64,000 nucleotides of DNA from Limosilactobacillus mucosae DSM 13345 (GCF_001436025.1 NZ_AZEQ01000012.1:20936-84935); one strand, 5' to 3'; counted from the first letter of the stretch, positions 8,796 through 17,995 are shown. Numbers and translations: made by a program. Notes: generated by a model not told the origin, from the letters alone.

Positions 8796-10121
8796 ATGTC
8801 AGAGTTTGAAAAGTTAACGTTGCAGCAGCTGCAGGGCTACGAAGCCGATTTTAAAAAGCGACCAGATGCTGCTGTAATTACGCGGGCCGTGATGAAAAAC
8901 GGCATCAAGGCAACCAGCGAGGACCAAAACGTCAGTCAGCGCAGCCACCGCGTTTTTTCGTATGAAGTCAAGACGGGCAAGGTATCCAATCAGCGGCATA
9001 GCGGTCGCTGCTGGTCGTTTGCCACGCTGAACACGCTGCGGCATCTTTTCGCCAGCCAGTACAACTTCAAGGATTTTGAATTATCGCAGAATTATTTATT
9101 TTTCTGGGATCGTGTTGAACGGGCCAATATGTTTTTGCAAAATATCATTGCTACGGCCGCACTGCCATTTCATGATCGGCTAGTCGATTTTTATGTGGCG
9201 TTTGCGGAAAATGATGGTGGGCAGTGGGCCAATGCTGCCTCAATCATTGAAAAATATGGCGTCGTACCGGAATATGTAATGCCTGACACCTACAATACCA
9301 AGAATACTGACGATATTGCCGGGGTAATGAAGGATCTGATGCATAAAGACGCGTTGGTACTGCGGAAGATGATCAATGAGCAGCATGCTGATCGGGCTGC
9401 GGTTCAGCAGGTCAAAGAAAAGATGGTCAGTGAGGTCTATCGGCTGGCCGTTTATGCTTTTGGGATGCCGCCTAAGCAGTTTGATCTGGAATATCAGGAT
9501 GATGATCATCAGCTGCACCGGCAGGCCAATCTGTCGCCATTGGAGTTCTTCCATCAATATTGGAATCTGAATCTGCGTGACTATGTAGTTTTGACCAACG
9601 CGCCGGATCATAAGTTCAATCAGGTCTACTCAATGCCACAGCAGGAAAATGTCGTTGGCGGAATCCCACTGCAATTCGTCAACGTGCCGTTTGAAGAACT
9701 GCAGAACAGCGCGGTCAAGCAGCTGAAAGCAGGAGAAACCGTTTGGGTCGGCAATGACGTCTTACAGCAGATGGATCGCAAGCGGGGCATTATGGATGCT
9801 GAGCTGTACAAAACAGAAGCGCTTTTGGGCATTGATTACGTTATGGACAAAAAAGAACGGTTGGAAACCAGACAGGCCTGCGTTTCTCATGCCATGACGC
9901 TGACTGGATTTAATGAGGCTGATGGTCAGATTGATCGTTGGAAGATTGAGAATTCATGGGGTGAGGAAAATGGCGAAAAAGGCTATTTCGTCATGACGCA
10001 AAAATGGTTTGAAGACTATACCTATGAAGCCGTGATCAACAAGCACTACCTTAGCCCCGAACTGCTGCAGCTGACTGGGCAGCGGCCGGTTCAACTGACG
10101 GCTTGGGATTCGCTGCAGTAA
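8796..10121 (+). CDS. pepC: Aminopeptidase C-family cysteine peptidase (C1B, bleomycin-hydrolase type)
   Basis: Cytosolic thiol aminopeptidase of 441 residues that trims peptides taken up from the medium. The papain-like triad is visible: Cys72 in GRCWSFA, His in CVSHAMTLTG near residue 362 and Asn in KIENSWG near residue 385. The length matches PepC/PepG/PepE enzymes of lactobacilli. The last residues, ...TAWDSLQ, do not clearly end in the acidic or Ala tail that gives PepC its exopeptidase behaviour, so a PepG/PepE-like endopeptidase activity is an alternative. It starts at ATG 8796 after GAGGAAGGTT. A shared bidirectional terminator separates it from the convergent dipeptidase gene. Confidence 0.88.
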   Translation: MSEFEKLTLQQLQGYEADFKKRPDAAVITRAVMKNGIKATSEDQNVSQRSHRVFSYEVKTGKVSNQRHSGRCWSFATLNTLRHLFASQYNFKDFELSQNYLFFWDRVERANMFLQNIIATAALPFHDRLVDFYVAFAENDGGQWANAASIIEKYGVVPEYVMPDTYNTKNTDDIAGVMKDLMHKDALVLRKMINEQHADRAAVQQVKEKMVSEVYRLAVYAFGMPPKQFDLEYQDDDHQLHRQANLSPLEFFHQYWNLNLRDYVVLTNAPDHKFNQVYSMPQQENVVGGIPLQFVNVPFEELQNSAVKQLKAGETVWVGNDVLQQMDRKRGIMDAELYKTEALLGIDYVMDKKERLETRQACVSHAMTLTGFNEADGQIDRWKIENSWGEENGEKGYFVMTQKWFEDYTYEAVINKHYLSPELLQLTGQRPVQLTAWDSLQ

Positions 10122-10122
10122 A

Positions 10123-10160
10123 AAACAGCCCTGATCAGAATTTGATCAGGGCTGTTTGCT
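10123..10160. terminator. Bidirectional terminator between pepC and pepD
   Basis: A perfect 15-bp stem, AAACAGCCCTGATCA at 10123-10137 with its complement at 10143-10157, and a 5-base loop. It sits between convergent genes and has A- and T-rich flanks on both sides. Confidence 0.85.
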
Positions 10161-10173
10161 TGTCAAGAAATGC

Positions 10174-11613
10174 CTAAAGATTAGGATCCATCTTGAAGGT
10201 CAGCTTGGAGAGTTCAGCTCCCTTGGTCAGCAGGTCAAACAGGTGCTGCTGTGCACGGGTATTAAAATGCTTGGCAATATCATGATTCTGTGAGGTCAGA
10301 TAGCTAGTCAGTCGTTGCCCGTCAAGCTGACTGATCTGATCGTCGACGGCTTTGATCTTGCGTCTTGCCCAGGCTTGCAGCTCATCTTGAAAGTCCAGAT
10401 TGTCCTTGGCAAATTCAGCATAATGGCTTTCAACGACGCTGGCCAGGGCCTCATTTAGCCAATAAGCATTGTTCAGATCCATTTTTTCTGGAAACTCGCG
10501 GTATGAGGCATCGGTATCATCGGCGTTGGCAAAGAAGGGCACATAGGCGCAAAAAGTCGGGACGCCGAACTCAACCCACTGAATGGTCTGTGCATCACCA
10601 TATGCATCATTGCGCGCCTGCAGAATATGCGACTGTGCCGTACGGGAAAGCGCGATGGAACGGTAGCGCCGCCGCTGTTCTAAAGTACCGCTGCCCAGGG
10701 GATCATAAGGTGTTTCATTGTAGTGTGATTTTAAAACGTATTGAATATCTTCAACGCTGATTTTATGATCGGGCTTGCGAATAAAAGGCATATCGGCTGA
10801 CTCGGGCGTTTGATCCTTGGTCAGACTGGGACTCAGATAATGCTGGGCAAACCAGACGCGGGGCGTATTATAGTGGTGGTCCTGTTTGGTATTGGTGCCG
10901 AAGATGTGCCGAAAGTTCCAGCGCTCATCATCGGGATTGAGATGGTTCTTTTCCACAAACAGTCGAATGCCATCTGCCCAGGCGAAATTCCGGCTGTCGC
11001 CAAAGTCGATGTCTTCAATGGCAATTTGATTGGCCGCCACGGCATAGCAGTCATCAGGAATACGCACGGCAACCCAGTAGTGGCCAGTAGCAATTTCCAT
11101 GTACCAGACCTCATCTTGATCAATGAACTGAATGCCGTTGCCTTCCGCTGAACCGTATTTGGCAATCAATCGTCCCAAATAATCAACTCCTTCGCGTGCC
11201 GAGTGGATATAGGGCAAAACCAGGGTTGTCAGCGAATCTTCGGCCAGACCGTTTTTGACGTATGGATCATAGGCCAGCACCTTTGGATTGGCATAGACAG
11301 ATTCCGTGGCACTTTCGCCAACGCCAGCCTCGTTAAAGCCATCCTCTTCGTTGGGCCCCTGCGTCTGGTCAACGCTTGGCGTGGCCGTATAGCGCATACT
11401 GTCAGCTGGCAGCGGTACGGTCAATTGATTATAAGCTGAGACATAGGCTGCCTGGCGATTCTTGACGGCCGGCCGAACCAGGAAGCGTTTGGGCTCAATT
11501 GCCTTGACGCGATCCTCATTGCGCGAGATAAAAGTAGAGCCATCAGTTGAAGCATGCTTGCCGACCATCATTGACGTGCAGGCTGAATTTTTGAAACGAT
11601 TCCATGGAGACAT
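10174..11613 (-). CDS. pepD: Dipeptidase PepD, C69 family (Ntn hydrolase)
   Basis: Dipeptidase of 479 residues that hydrolyses a broad range of dipeptides in the cytosol. The C69 N-terminus is visible: NSACTSMMVGKHASTDGSTFISRNEDR, with Cys12 as the probable N-terminal nucleophile after removal of the short leader. A conserved asparagine-rich core (GFNEAGVGESATES near residue 93) follows. Length matches lactobacillar PepD. The ATG at 11613 follows AGAAAGGTC at suitable spacing. The gene is monocistronic and convergent with pepC, which adds to the peptidase-rich character of this segment. Confidence 0.9.
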   Translation of the reverse strand: MSPWNRFKNSACTSMMVGKHASTDGSTFISRNEDRVKAIEPKRFLVRPAVKNRQAAYVSAYNQLTVPLPADSMRYTATPSVDQTQGPNEEDGFNEAGVGESATESVYANPKVLAYDPYVKNGLAEDSLTTLVLPYIHSAREGVDYLGRLIAKYGSAEGNGIQFIDQDEVWYMEIATGHYWVAVRIPDDCYAVAANQIAIEDIDFGDSRNFAWADGIRLFVEKNHLNPDDERWNFRHIFGTNTKQDHHYNTPRVWFAQHYLSPSLTKDQTPESADMPFIRKPDHKISVEDIQYVLKSHYNETPYDPLGSGTLEQRRRYRSIALSRTAQSHILQARNDAYGDAQTIQWVEFGVPTFCAYVPFFANADDTDASYREFPEKMDLNNAYWLNEALASVVESHYAEFAKDNLDFQDELQAWARRKIKAVDDQISQLDGQRLTSYLTSQNHDIAKHFNTRAQQHLFDLLTKGAELSKLTFKMDPNL

Positions 11614-11738
11614 TTGATTCGCGACCTTTCTGATTTGAAATTTTCCCTATTATAACGCGTTTGATTCTAAAATGATGAAAGATCCATCTTGTCATTCAAG
11701 CGGCGAAAAAAAGCGCTTAATGAGGCTGAGAAGATAAT

Positions 11739-11772
11739 AAAAAGCTGTCTGGCATCTGCCAAACAGCTTTTT
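11739..11772 (-). terminator. Terminator of thrS
   Basis: On the minus strand AAAAAAGCTGT...ACAGCTTTTT closes over an inner TGGCA/TGCCA stem, immediately downstream of the thrS stop. The T run lies on the distal side for thrS. Confidence 0.8.
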
Positions 11773-11775
11773 TGA

Positions 11776-13581
11776 TTAGTCTTCGCGTGAGTAGGTAGCA
11801 ATGTCGTGCAGAATTTCATCCATGAAGGCATCTACAGTCATGCCGTTTTGATCTTTTTCACCATACTTACGAACGGAAACTGAGTCGTTGGCCATTTCAT
11901 CTTCACCGACAACCAGCGTGTATGGAACTTTTTGCGTTTGAGCTTCCCGAATCTTGTAGCCCATCTTTTCGTTGCGGTGATCAACCTTAGCCCGAATCTG
12001 AGCGGCCTTGAACTTCTTAGCCAGTTCGTCAGCGTAGGCACCGTGCTTTTCATCAGAAACTGGGATGATTACGACTTGTTCAGGTGACAGCCAGGTTGGG
12101 AAGGCACCCTTGTAGATTTCCGTCAGGTAGGCTACGAAACGTTCCATCGTACCAACAACCCCACGGTGAATCATAACTGGCCGGTGCTGCTTGCCGTCTT
12201 CACCAACGTAGTGCAGATCAAACTTTTCAGGCAGCATGAAGTCCAGTTGAATCGTGGACATCGTTTCTTCGTTGCCCAGGGCCGTCTTGGTTTGAATGTC
12301 CAGCTTTGGACCGTAGAAGGCAGCCTCACCTTCAGCTTCGTAGTAGTCCAGACCCAGTGAGTCCATGGCAGCCTTCAGCATGGATTGCGAACGTTCCCAC
12401 ATTTCATCGTTGGCAAAGTACTTTTCCGTGTTCTTAGGGTCACGGTATGACAGACGGAACGTGTAGTCGGTAATGTCAAAGTCTTTGTAGACGTCCATGA
12501 TCAGTTTCAGAATCTTGGCAAATTCGTCTTGAATCTGTTCCAGAGCAACGAACGTGTGGCCATCATTCAGCGTCATTTCCCGTACCCGCTGCAGACCGGA
12601 AAGCGCGCCAGACTTTTCGTAGCGGTGCATCATACCCAGTTCGGCAATCCGCAGTGGCAGTTCACGGTAGGAGCGAATGTGGTGCTTGTAGACTTGAATG
12701 TGGCTTGGGCAGTTCATTGGCCGCAGTTCAAGCATTTCGCCATCACCCATGTCCATTGGCGGGAACATGTCTTCGCGGTAGTGAGCCCAGTGACCAGAAG
12801 TCTTGTAGGCGTCCAGGTTCATCAAGACTGGCGTGTAGACGTGCTCATAGCCGTCAGCCAGTTCCTTGTCAATGATGTAGCGTTCAATCGTCCGGCGAAT
12901 CGTTGCTCCCTTAGGCATCCAGTATGGCAGACCGGCACCAACCTTAGGATCAACGAAGAACAGATCCAGTTGGTTCCCAATGACACGGTGGTCGCGTTCC
13001 TTAGCTTCTTGACGAGCCTTCAGATCAGCTTCCAGATCGTCTTTTTTGTAGAAGGCCGTTCCATAGATCCGCTGCAGCATTGGGTTGGATGACATACCCT
13101 TCCAGTAGGCGCCAGCCACGCTGAGCAGCTTGTAGTTCTTAACCAGGTTGGCATATACCAGAACCGGTGCATTGGCAACTGCCAGCACGCCATCCAGATC
13201 GTACATGGCTACCTTGCCGTCCTTAGCGTTTTCGTTGATCAGTTCGGTTGAGAATGGGTCGTCCTTGACGCTGGCCAGGGCTTCTTCAACGCTGAGCTCT
13301 TTAAACTCAACCTTGGCTTCGGACTTGGCAATTGCCTTGATGGCAGCTTCCAGTTGTGGCAGTTCGTCAGCGGAAACCTGCTGTTCGTCTTTGTCAGAGT
13401 CAACGTAAAAACCGTCTTCTTCAGCAACGTCGGCACCCAGACGAATGCCGGCAAATTCTTTTTGCAGAGCCGCTTTCAGCATCAGAGCGGACAGTTGACG
13501 CAGGGCGTCCAAACTTTCTTTTGAGTCGCGGTCAATCTTGTTGACTGAGCCATCGACGTTCATAACAGCAACTTGAGCCAT
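11776..13581 (-). CDS. thrS: Threonyl-tRNA synthetase lacking most of the TGS domain and with a degenerate editing domain
   Basis: Charges tRNA-Thr in the cytosol. The class II core is intact: zinc ligands in MNCPSH, NDGHTF and MIHRG, and motif 2 around [23 protein letters not shown] 13581 follows AAAGGAGAG; upstream in-frame codons fall in the T-box terminator, so the N-terminus cannot be longer. The product has 601 residues against about 640 usual, because the TGS domain shrinks to about 20 residues. The N2 editing fold remains recognisable ([35 protein letters not shown]), but the editing HxxxH reads Gln29 and Leu33, and the CxxxH of CRGPHVPN reads Ala136 and Val140. Serine proofreading in cis is therefore predicted lost. 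A second thrS elsewhere in the genome is possible. Confidence 0.95.
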   Translation of the reverse strand: MAQVAVMNVDGSVNKIDRDSKESLDALRQLSALMLKAALQKEFAGIRLGADVAEEDGFYVDSDKDEQQVSADELPQLEAAIKAIAKSEAKVEFKELSVEEALASVKDDPFSTELINENAKDGKVAMYDLDGVLAVANAPVLVYANLVKNYKLLSVAGAYWKGMSSNPMLQRIYGTAFYKKDDLEADLKARQEAKERDHRVIGNQLDLFFVDPKVGAGLPYWMPKGATIRRTIERYIIDKELADGYEHVYTPVLMNLDAYKTSGHWAHYREDMFPPMDMGDGEMLELRPMNCPSHIQVYKHHIRSYRELPLRIAELGMMHRYEKSGALSGLQRVREMTLNDGHTFVALEQIQDEFAKILKLIMDVYKDFDITDYTFRLSYRDPKNTEKYFANDEMWERSQSMLKAAMDSLGLDYYEAEGEAAFYGPKLDIQTKTALGNEETMSTIQLDFMLPEKFDLHYVGEDGKQHRPVMIHRGVVGTMERFVAYLTEIYKGAFPTWLSPEQVVIIPVSDEKHGAYADELAKKFKAAQIRAKVDHRNEKMGYKIREAQTQKVPYTLVVGEDEMANDSVSVRKYGEKDQNGMTVDAFMDEILHDIATYSRED

Positions 13582-13598
13582 GTAAAATCTCTCCTTTG

Positions 13599-13861
13599 TG
13601 GTAATAAAAAACGTCCCTTTGATTGTTTTTAGCAATCAAAGGGACGTTGGTTGATAACATAATCAGCGTGGTTCCACCCTAATTTACGGCGCACTAATGG
13701 CGTCGCCTCATAAGTGTGGTAACGGGCACGACCCGACTGACCTTATCTCGGCCAGTGACAATTCAAAAAGGTGGTACGCTGATGTGCTTGGTCAACGGTA
13801 CTTCCAGCCAAGGTACCGACTCCCTGGATAACCAGCCGCATCAGGCATGTCCTTTGTCATT
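13599..13861 (-). promoter_or_regulatory. T-box riboswitch leader of thrS
   Basis: On the minus strand the T-box core AGGGTGGAACCACG lies at 13680-13667. It is followed by a 16-bp terminator hairpin (AACGTCCCTTTGATTG and its complement, 13648-13609) and a T run. Stem I appears to run from TGATGC at 13843 to GCACATCA at 13780. An ACC triplet at 13792-13790, next to the closing strand and followed by a purine, is a candidate Thr specifier. Uncharged tRNA-Thr should favour readthrough into thrS. Confidence 0.92.
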
Positions 13862-13868
13862 AGTTTGA

Positions 13869-13897
13869 ATTATATGCACCTGACAAGAGCGTGTCAA
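13869..13897 (-). promoter_or_regulatory. Consensus sigma-A promoter of the thrS leader
   Basis: The minus strand reads TTGACA (13897-13892), a 17-base spacer, then TATAAT (13874-13869). Both boxes are perfect consensus, and transcription would start just before T-box stem I. Confidence 0.92.
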
Positions 13898-13917
13898 GAC
13901 CGTTTTATAAATCCTGG

Positions 13918-14799
13918 CTATTGTGCAGCATCTGACTGCTTAGGTCCGCCACCATCGCCAGGAACTGGTGCGGATTGCGTGTTGCTGTTGGCAGTAGTTG
14001 AACTGCCGTTGCTGCTGCCACTGTTACCAGAGTTACCGTAGTTTCCGCCGCCTTGATAGCTGCTGTTGCCGTTGCCAGCCGTCTGATTATTGTTGTTGGC
14101 AGTCGTCTGACTGGATGAGCTGGCCGTTGGAGCAGATGATGAATTCGTCGTAGTATTTGGTACGTAATAGGAATCCTGATCATTGGTGTCGTAATTGGCT
14201 TCATAAGATGAGCTGGAAGAAGAATGCTTCTTTTTGTGACTGCTGGACTTCTTTGAGCTGCTGGATTTTTTCTTAGAAGAAGTGGAGACGGTCGTATCAC
14301 TGGAGTTATCGGTCACAGGGTCCTGCTGCTTGATGGCAAAGACGATGACCATGACGACCAAGACTGCCAAAAGGATTCCCAGGGCAATTTTAAATGGGCG
14401 ATGGCTAGTTTTTTTATTTTTTGGCTGCTTGTTTTTGCCTGATTTAGAACCTAAGCCAGTTATTTTAGCGGCAGTTGCCTGACCATTGCGAGCGCCCAGT
14501 CGTTCCTGACTGCGGCTGGAACGCGTGTCATTGCTGATTGGCTGAGCGTTCATGCTGGAACGCGTACCATTAGTGGTTGGCTGAGCTTTGATATTCAGAT
14601 CGGCATTGCTCTGTGATGAGCGCTTGGCTTGCTTATCAAGCTTAAACGTTGGCGCAGCTTCTTTTTTAGCCGTACGGTCGGCTTTTTTATCGAAGAAGAA
14701 ATGCGTCTTTTTTTCTGGGCGCTTGTTTGGTTGATCGTATAGTTCAACTCGGGTTGGGCGCCGCTTTTCTTTATTATCGTGGTTGTCCAAAATATTCAC
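13918..14799 (-). CDS. Unrecognised membrane-anchored protein with low-complexity Ser/Asn-rich outer tail
   Basis: A protein of 293 residues that I do not recognise. Residues 1-135 are charged and polar, including a 13-residue near repeat (AQPTTNGTRSSM / AQPISNDTRSSR). A single hydrophobic segment near 140-162 (IALGILLAVLVVMVIVFAI) follows a basic stretch, predicting a type II topology with the tail outside. The tail is rich in Ser, Lys, Thr, Asn and Gly (SSKKKSSSSKKSSSHKKKHSSSSSS) and has no folded domain I can see. It could be a cell-wall-spanning spacer or envelope-stress protein. It ends 21 bases before the thrS promoter on the same strand and is not clearly operonic with mntH. Confidence 0.75.
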   Translation of the reverse strand: MNILDNHDNKEKRRPTRVELYDQPNKRPEKKTHFFFDKKADRTAKKEAAPTFKLDKQAKRSSQSNADLNIKAQPTTNGTRSSMNAQPISNDTRSSRSQERLGARNGQATAAKITGLGSKSGKNKQPKNKKTSHRPFKIALGILLAVLVVMVIVFAIKQQDPVTDNSSDTTVSTSSKKKSSSSKKSSSHKKKHSSSSSSYEANYDTNDQDSYYVPNTTTNSSSAPTASSSSQTTANNNNQTAGNGNSSYQGGGNYGNSGNSGSSNGSSTTANSNTQSAPVPGDGGGPKQSDAAQ

Positions 14800-14876
14800 C
14801 TCAAAATTATTTTGGCCGCGCAGTCAGCATAACGCGGCTGATGCCTAAACACAGGCTATTATACACCAAAAATATC

Positions 14877-14913
14877 AAAAACCGCTCGAACCAAGGCGTT
14901 CAAACGGTTTTTT
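14877..14913 (-). terminator. Terminator of mntH
   Basis: On the minus strand AAAAACCGTTTGAAC...GTTCGAGCGGTTTTT forms two paired blocks with a small internal loop and a T run, 27-63 bases after the mntH stop. Confidence 0.65.
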
Positions 14914-14939
14914 ATTGATAAATTAAAATATTTGTTTTA

Positions 14940-16535
14940 TTAATCTTGACTGGCTGGTTTTTGACCATCCTTATGTTCCCAAGGATGATGGATACCTTCT
15001 GCAATCAAGCGCTGGTTACCCTTGTACATGTCGTAGATCGTCCAAGCTAACAGCAGGAGGATAACGATGATGGTAATCCAGGCCAGCAGATCAGACGTGC
15101 TCTTTTGCCAGATGCCAAAGCCTTCGAAAGTACTTGGCAGATTGTAGAGGTTCAGGAATGTCAGCGAAATAACTGACAGCCAACCACAGACCTTAACCCA
15201 GCCAGAGTTTTTGAACTCACCCATTTCATCCTTGCTGTCGGTCATCAAAAGCAGTGGCAGCATTGAGAATGGCAAGGCAAAGGCCAAGAAGACCTGTGAG
15301 TTTTCCATCAGCATGTTCAACGCAGCGTGTTGCTGAATGGCATTGTCCTTAGCCGTCATCGCCACACACAGCAGTACTGGTACAACGGAGATTAAACGGG
15401 TAACCAGCCGCCGAGCCCATAATGGCATCTTCATGTGAACAAAACCTTCCATGATAACCTGACCAGTCAAGGTACCGGTAATCGTAGAATTTTGCCCAGA
15501 AGCCAACAGCGCAACTGCAAACAGTGTTGACAGCAGACCGGACTTGGCTACTGAGATCAGAATCGGGTTGCTCAGCATTGACGTGTTGCTTAATGCCTCA
15601 TACAGACCAAAGAAAGAAGTATCCTTAACCGTACCAGATTTAAATACGGCAACCCCCATGATCAAAAGCAGACAGTTAACTAAGAAAGCAGCTGATAATT
15701 GGATGTTGGAGTCCCAAGCGGTAAAACGGATCGTCTGCTTGATGTCCTCAGCATTGGTGTGGTCGATCTTACGTGTTTGTGAAATTGCGGAGTGCAGGTA
15801 AAGGTTATGTGGCATAACGGTTGCCCCGATAATTCCCAAAGAGCCAGACAAAGGCGTGATGCCTAGTCGTTCTGGACTTGTTGCAACGGCAGCCGATGAA
15901 GGCAGCAGACCAGCAAAAGCAGCGCCCCAGTTTGGATCGGATAGTGCAACTTCATAAACAAAGACGAACAGGATAACTAAAATCAAGCAGACAACAATTG
16001 CTTCAATCTTGCGGAAACCGATTTTAGTCAACAGCAGCAGAACCAAGACGTCCAATACTGTGATGAAGACCGCTGGAATCAATGAAATATGGAATAAAAG
16101 GTTTAGGGCGATTGCCGCACCAATAACTTCGGCAATATCAGTTGCCATAATTGCAAGCTCGGTCATAATCCACAAAACGATACCGAGCGCCTTCCCTGTA
16201 CGAGCTCGAATGGCTTGGGCCAAGTCCATTTCACTCACGATCCCAAGTTTGGCAGCCATGTATTGAAGCAGCATCGCAATCAAACTTGAAATCAGGATGG
16301 TCGTCATTAAGGTATAACCGAATGCCTGACCACCAGTGATCGAAGTAGACCAGTTACCAGGATCCATGTAGCCGACAGCAACCAATGCGCCAGGTCCGGA
16401 ATAAGCTAAAAGTGTCTTCCAGAAACCTTTACCTTTAGGAACTTCAACGGTGCCGTTGATTTCTTCAAGTGATTTGCCGTTAGCATACTCGATCAGTTTG
16501 TGCTTGCGGCGTTGGTCATTCGTGTTGTTATCCAC
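14940..16535 (-). CDS. mntH: Nramp-family manganese/divalent cation transporter MntH
   Basis: Proton-coupled importer of Mn2+ (and Fe2+) in the cytoplasmic membrane, 531 residues with about eleven predicted membrane helices. The Nramp signatures are visible: DPGNWSTSITGG near residue 58 for the metal-binding Asp and Asn of helix 1, and MPHNLYLHSA near residue 242. A charged cytosolic N-terminal extension of about 40 residues precedes helix 1, as in other lactobacillar Nramp proteins. Lactobacilli depend on Mn for oxidative defence, and several mntH paralogues per genome are common. A palindrome upstream (16605-16623) is a candidate MntR site. Confidence 0.95.
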   Translation of the reverse strand: MDNNTNDQRRKHKLIEYANGKSLEEINGTVEVPKGKGFWKTLLAYSGPGALVAVGYMDPGNWSTSITGGQAFGYTLMTTILISSLIAMLLQYMAAKLGIVSEMDLAQAIRARTGKALGIVLWIMTELAIMATDIAEVIGAAIALNLLFHISLIPAVFITVLDVLVLLLLTKIGFRKIEAIVVCLILVILFVFVYEVALSDPNWGAAFAGLLPSSAAVATSPERLGITPLSGSLGIIGATVMPHNLYLHSAISQTRKIDHTNAEDIKQTIRFTAWDSNIQLSAAFLVNCLLLIMGVAVFKSGTVKDTSFFGLYEALSNTSMLSNPILISVAKSGLLSTLFAVALLASGQNSTITGTLTGQVIMEGFVHMKMPLWARRLVTRLISVVPVLLCVAMTAKDNAIQQHAALNMLMENSQVFLAFALPFSMLPLLLMTDSKDEMGEFKNSGWVKVCGWLSVISLTFLNLYNLPSTFEGFGIWQKSTSDLLAWITIIVILLLLAWTIYDMYKGNQRLIAEGIHHPWEHKDGQKPASQD

Positions 16536-16604
16536 GGTAAACCCACCTTTCTTAATTGAAAATTTGCATTACCCAATAAAAAACGTTTAATGCAATAAAA
16601 CACC

Positions 16605-16623
16605 TTTGTTAGGCTAACATAAA
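16605..16623. promoter_or_regulatory. Palindrome upstream of mntH, candidate MntR operator
   Basis: The sequence TTTGTTAGGCTAACATAAA contains a perfect inverted repeat TGTTAG-G-CTAACA, 70-90 bases upstream of the mntH start. Its TTAGGCTAA core resembles DtxR/MntR-type operators (inference). Confidence 0.5.
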
Positions 16624-16777
16624 AATTAAAGTCCTGCAATGGAAGAATGCCTATCTAACGGTATTTTACAGCAATTTTACATTGGCAATCAAATGATAGC
16701 GATCTTGATATGCTTAATATTGAAACGCTTACGATTTTTTGTCGCGAAAAATTCAAAAAAATTAACTACTAAAAATC

Positions 16778-16872
16778 AAGCGTTATCGTATAGTTAAACG
16801 ATCGCTTAATGTCAAACGATTATCAAAAATAGTGATAACCGGTTGACATATGTTTGAGATCTGGATTATACT
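16778..16872 (+). promoter_or_regulatory. Promoter and inverted repeats upstream of the Zn-dehydrogenase
   Basis: TTGACA at 16843-16848 and TATACT at 16867-16872 are separated by 18 bases. Immediately upstream lies GATTATCA...TGATAACC (16818-16839), an inverted repeat with one mismatch. An AAGCG/CGCTT-bounded imperfect repeat (16778-16807) also precedes it. These are candidate operators; the regulator is unknown. The rest of the 386-base mntH-adh interval is AT-rich with no gene seen. Confidence 0.55.
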
Positions 16873-16921
16873 ATTGGCAAAATTTAAATTAATGTTTTCA
16901 CAAAGAAAGAGGTATAAATCG

Positions 16922-17932
16922 ATGAAGGCACTTGTATTACAAGGTATTAAGGATCTTGCCGTTCAAGAATATGACGTTCCTGAAATCAAGCCAGATGAAG
17001 TTTTGATTCACACGGCCTACGCTGGTATCTGTGGTACTGATAAGGCACTGTACGCTGGTCTGCCAGGCTCTGCTTCAGCCGTTCCCCCAATCGTACTGGG
17101 TCACGAAAACTCTGGTGTCGTAGCCAAGGTTGGGGATGCCGTTACCAATGTCAAGGTTGGCGACCGCGTGACCGTTGACCCTAACATCTACTGTGGTCAA
17201 TGCAAGTACTGCCGCACCTCACGTCCAGAACTGTGTGAACACCTGGATGCAGTTGGGGTTACCCGTGACGGTGGTTTTGAGGAGTACTTTACTGCGCCTG
17301 CCAAGGTTGTCTACCAAGTTCCTGACAACGTTTCATTAAAGGCAGCTGCCGTTGTTGAACCAATTTCTTGTGCAATGCATGGTGTTGACCTGCTGACGAC
17401 GCACCCATACCAAAAAGCCCTGGTTCTGGGGGATGGCTTTGAAGGTCAGCTGTTTGCACAGATTCTGAAGGCGCGTGGTATTCATGAAGTAACGCTGGCT
17501 GGCCGTTCTGATGAAAAGCTGGCTAACAACCGTGAACACTTTGGCGTTAAGACGATCAACACGACCAAGGAAGAAATTCCAGCCGATGCGTTTGACATTG
17601 TCGTTGAAGCCGTTGGTCTGCCACAGACGCAGGAACAATGCCTGGCAGCCGCTGCTAAGGGTGCTCAAGTACTGATGTTTGGTGTTGGTAACCCTGACGC
17701 TAAGTTCTCCGTCAACACTTACGATGTCTTCAAGAAGCAACTGACGATTCAAGGTGCCTTCATCAACCCATACACGTTTGAAGACTCAATTGCCCTGCTG
17801 GCTAGCGGCAAGGTTGATCCATTGCCACTGTTCTCTCACGAACTGGCATTTAATGAAGTTGAAGACTTTGTCAGCGGCAAGTTGGGCAAGGTTTCCAAAG
17901 CCGTTGTCAAGGTTGGTGGCGAAGAAGCCTAA
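16922..17932 (+). CDS. Zinc-dependent medium-chain alcohol/polyol dehydrogenase
   Basis: NAD(P)-dependent oxidoreductase of 336 residues in the MDR superfamily. The catalytic zinc site is visible as GICGTDKA (Cys near 38) with GHEN near residue 61. Structural zinc cysteines occur in CGQCKYCRTSRPELC around 90-104. The Rossmann fold (VLGDGFEGQLFAQIL) replaces the usual GxGxxG, and the VEAVG stretch follows. ATG 16922 is preceded by AAGAGGT; upstream codons cover the promoter. The substrate is not evident: sorbitol/threonine-dehydrogenase-like sequence features suggest a polyol or 2,3-diol. It is monocistronic, with its own promoter and terminator. Confidence 0.85.
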   Translation: MKALVLQGIKDLAVQEYDVPEIKPDEVLIHTAYAGICGTDKALYAGLPGSASAVPPIVLGHENSGVVAKVGDAVTNVKVGDRVTVDPNIYCGQCKYCRTSRPELCEHLDAVGVTRDGGFEEYFTAPAKVVYQVPDNVSLKAAAVVEPISCAMHGVDLLTTHPYQKALVLGDGFEGQLFAQILKARGIHEVTLAGRSDEKLANNREHFGVKTINTTKEEIPADAFDIVVEAVGLPQTQEQCLAAAAKGAQVLMFGVGNPDAKFSVNTYDVFKKQLTIQGAFINPYTFEDSIALLASGKVDPLPLFSHELAFNEVEDFVSGKLGKVSKAVVKVGGEEA

Positions 17933-17952
17933 CTCCTTTAGATAAAATGTTC

Positions 17953-17985
17953 AAAACGGTCGTCAAAATGACGGCTGTTTTTTTA
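17953..17985 (+). terminator. Terminator after the Zn-dehydrogenase
   Basis: ACGGTCGTCA pairs with TGACGGCTGT (two G-T wobbles) around an AAA loop, followed by a run of seven T. Confidence 0.75.
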
Positions 17986-17995
17986 TCTCTTAAAG

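Noticed and set aside
12529..13092. A 187-codon plus-strand frame opposite thrS
   Set aside because: It is antisense to the catalytic core of thrS, with no start signal and an atypical amino-acid composition.
13582..13635. A longer N-terminus for ThrS beginning at 13635
   Set aside because: Those codons are the T-box terminator stem and the ribosome site; translation from there is not plausible.
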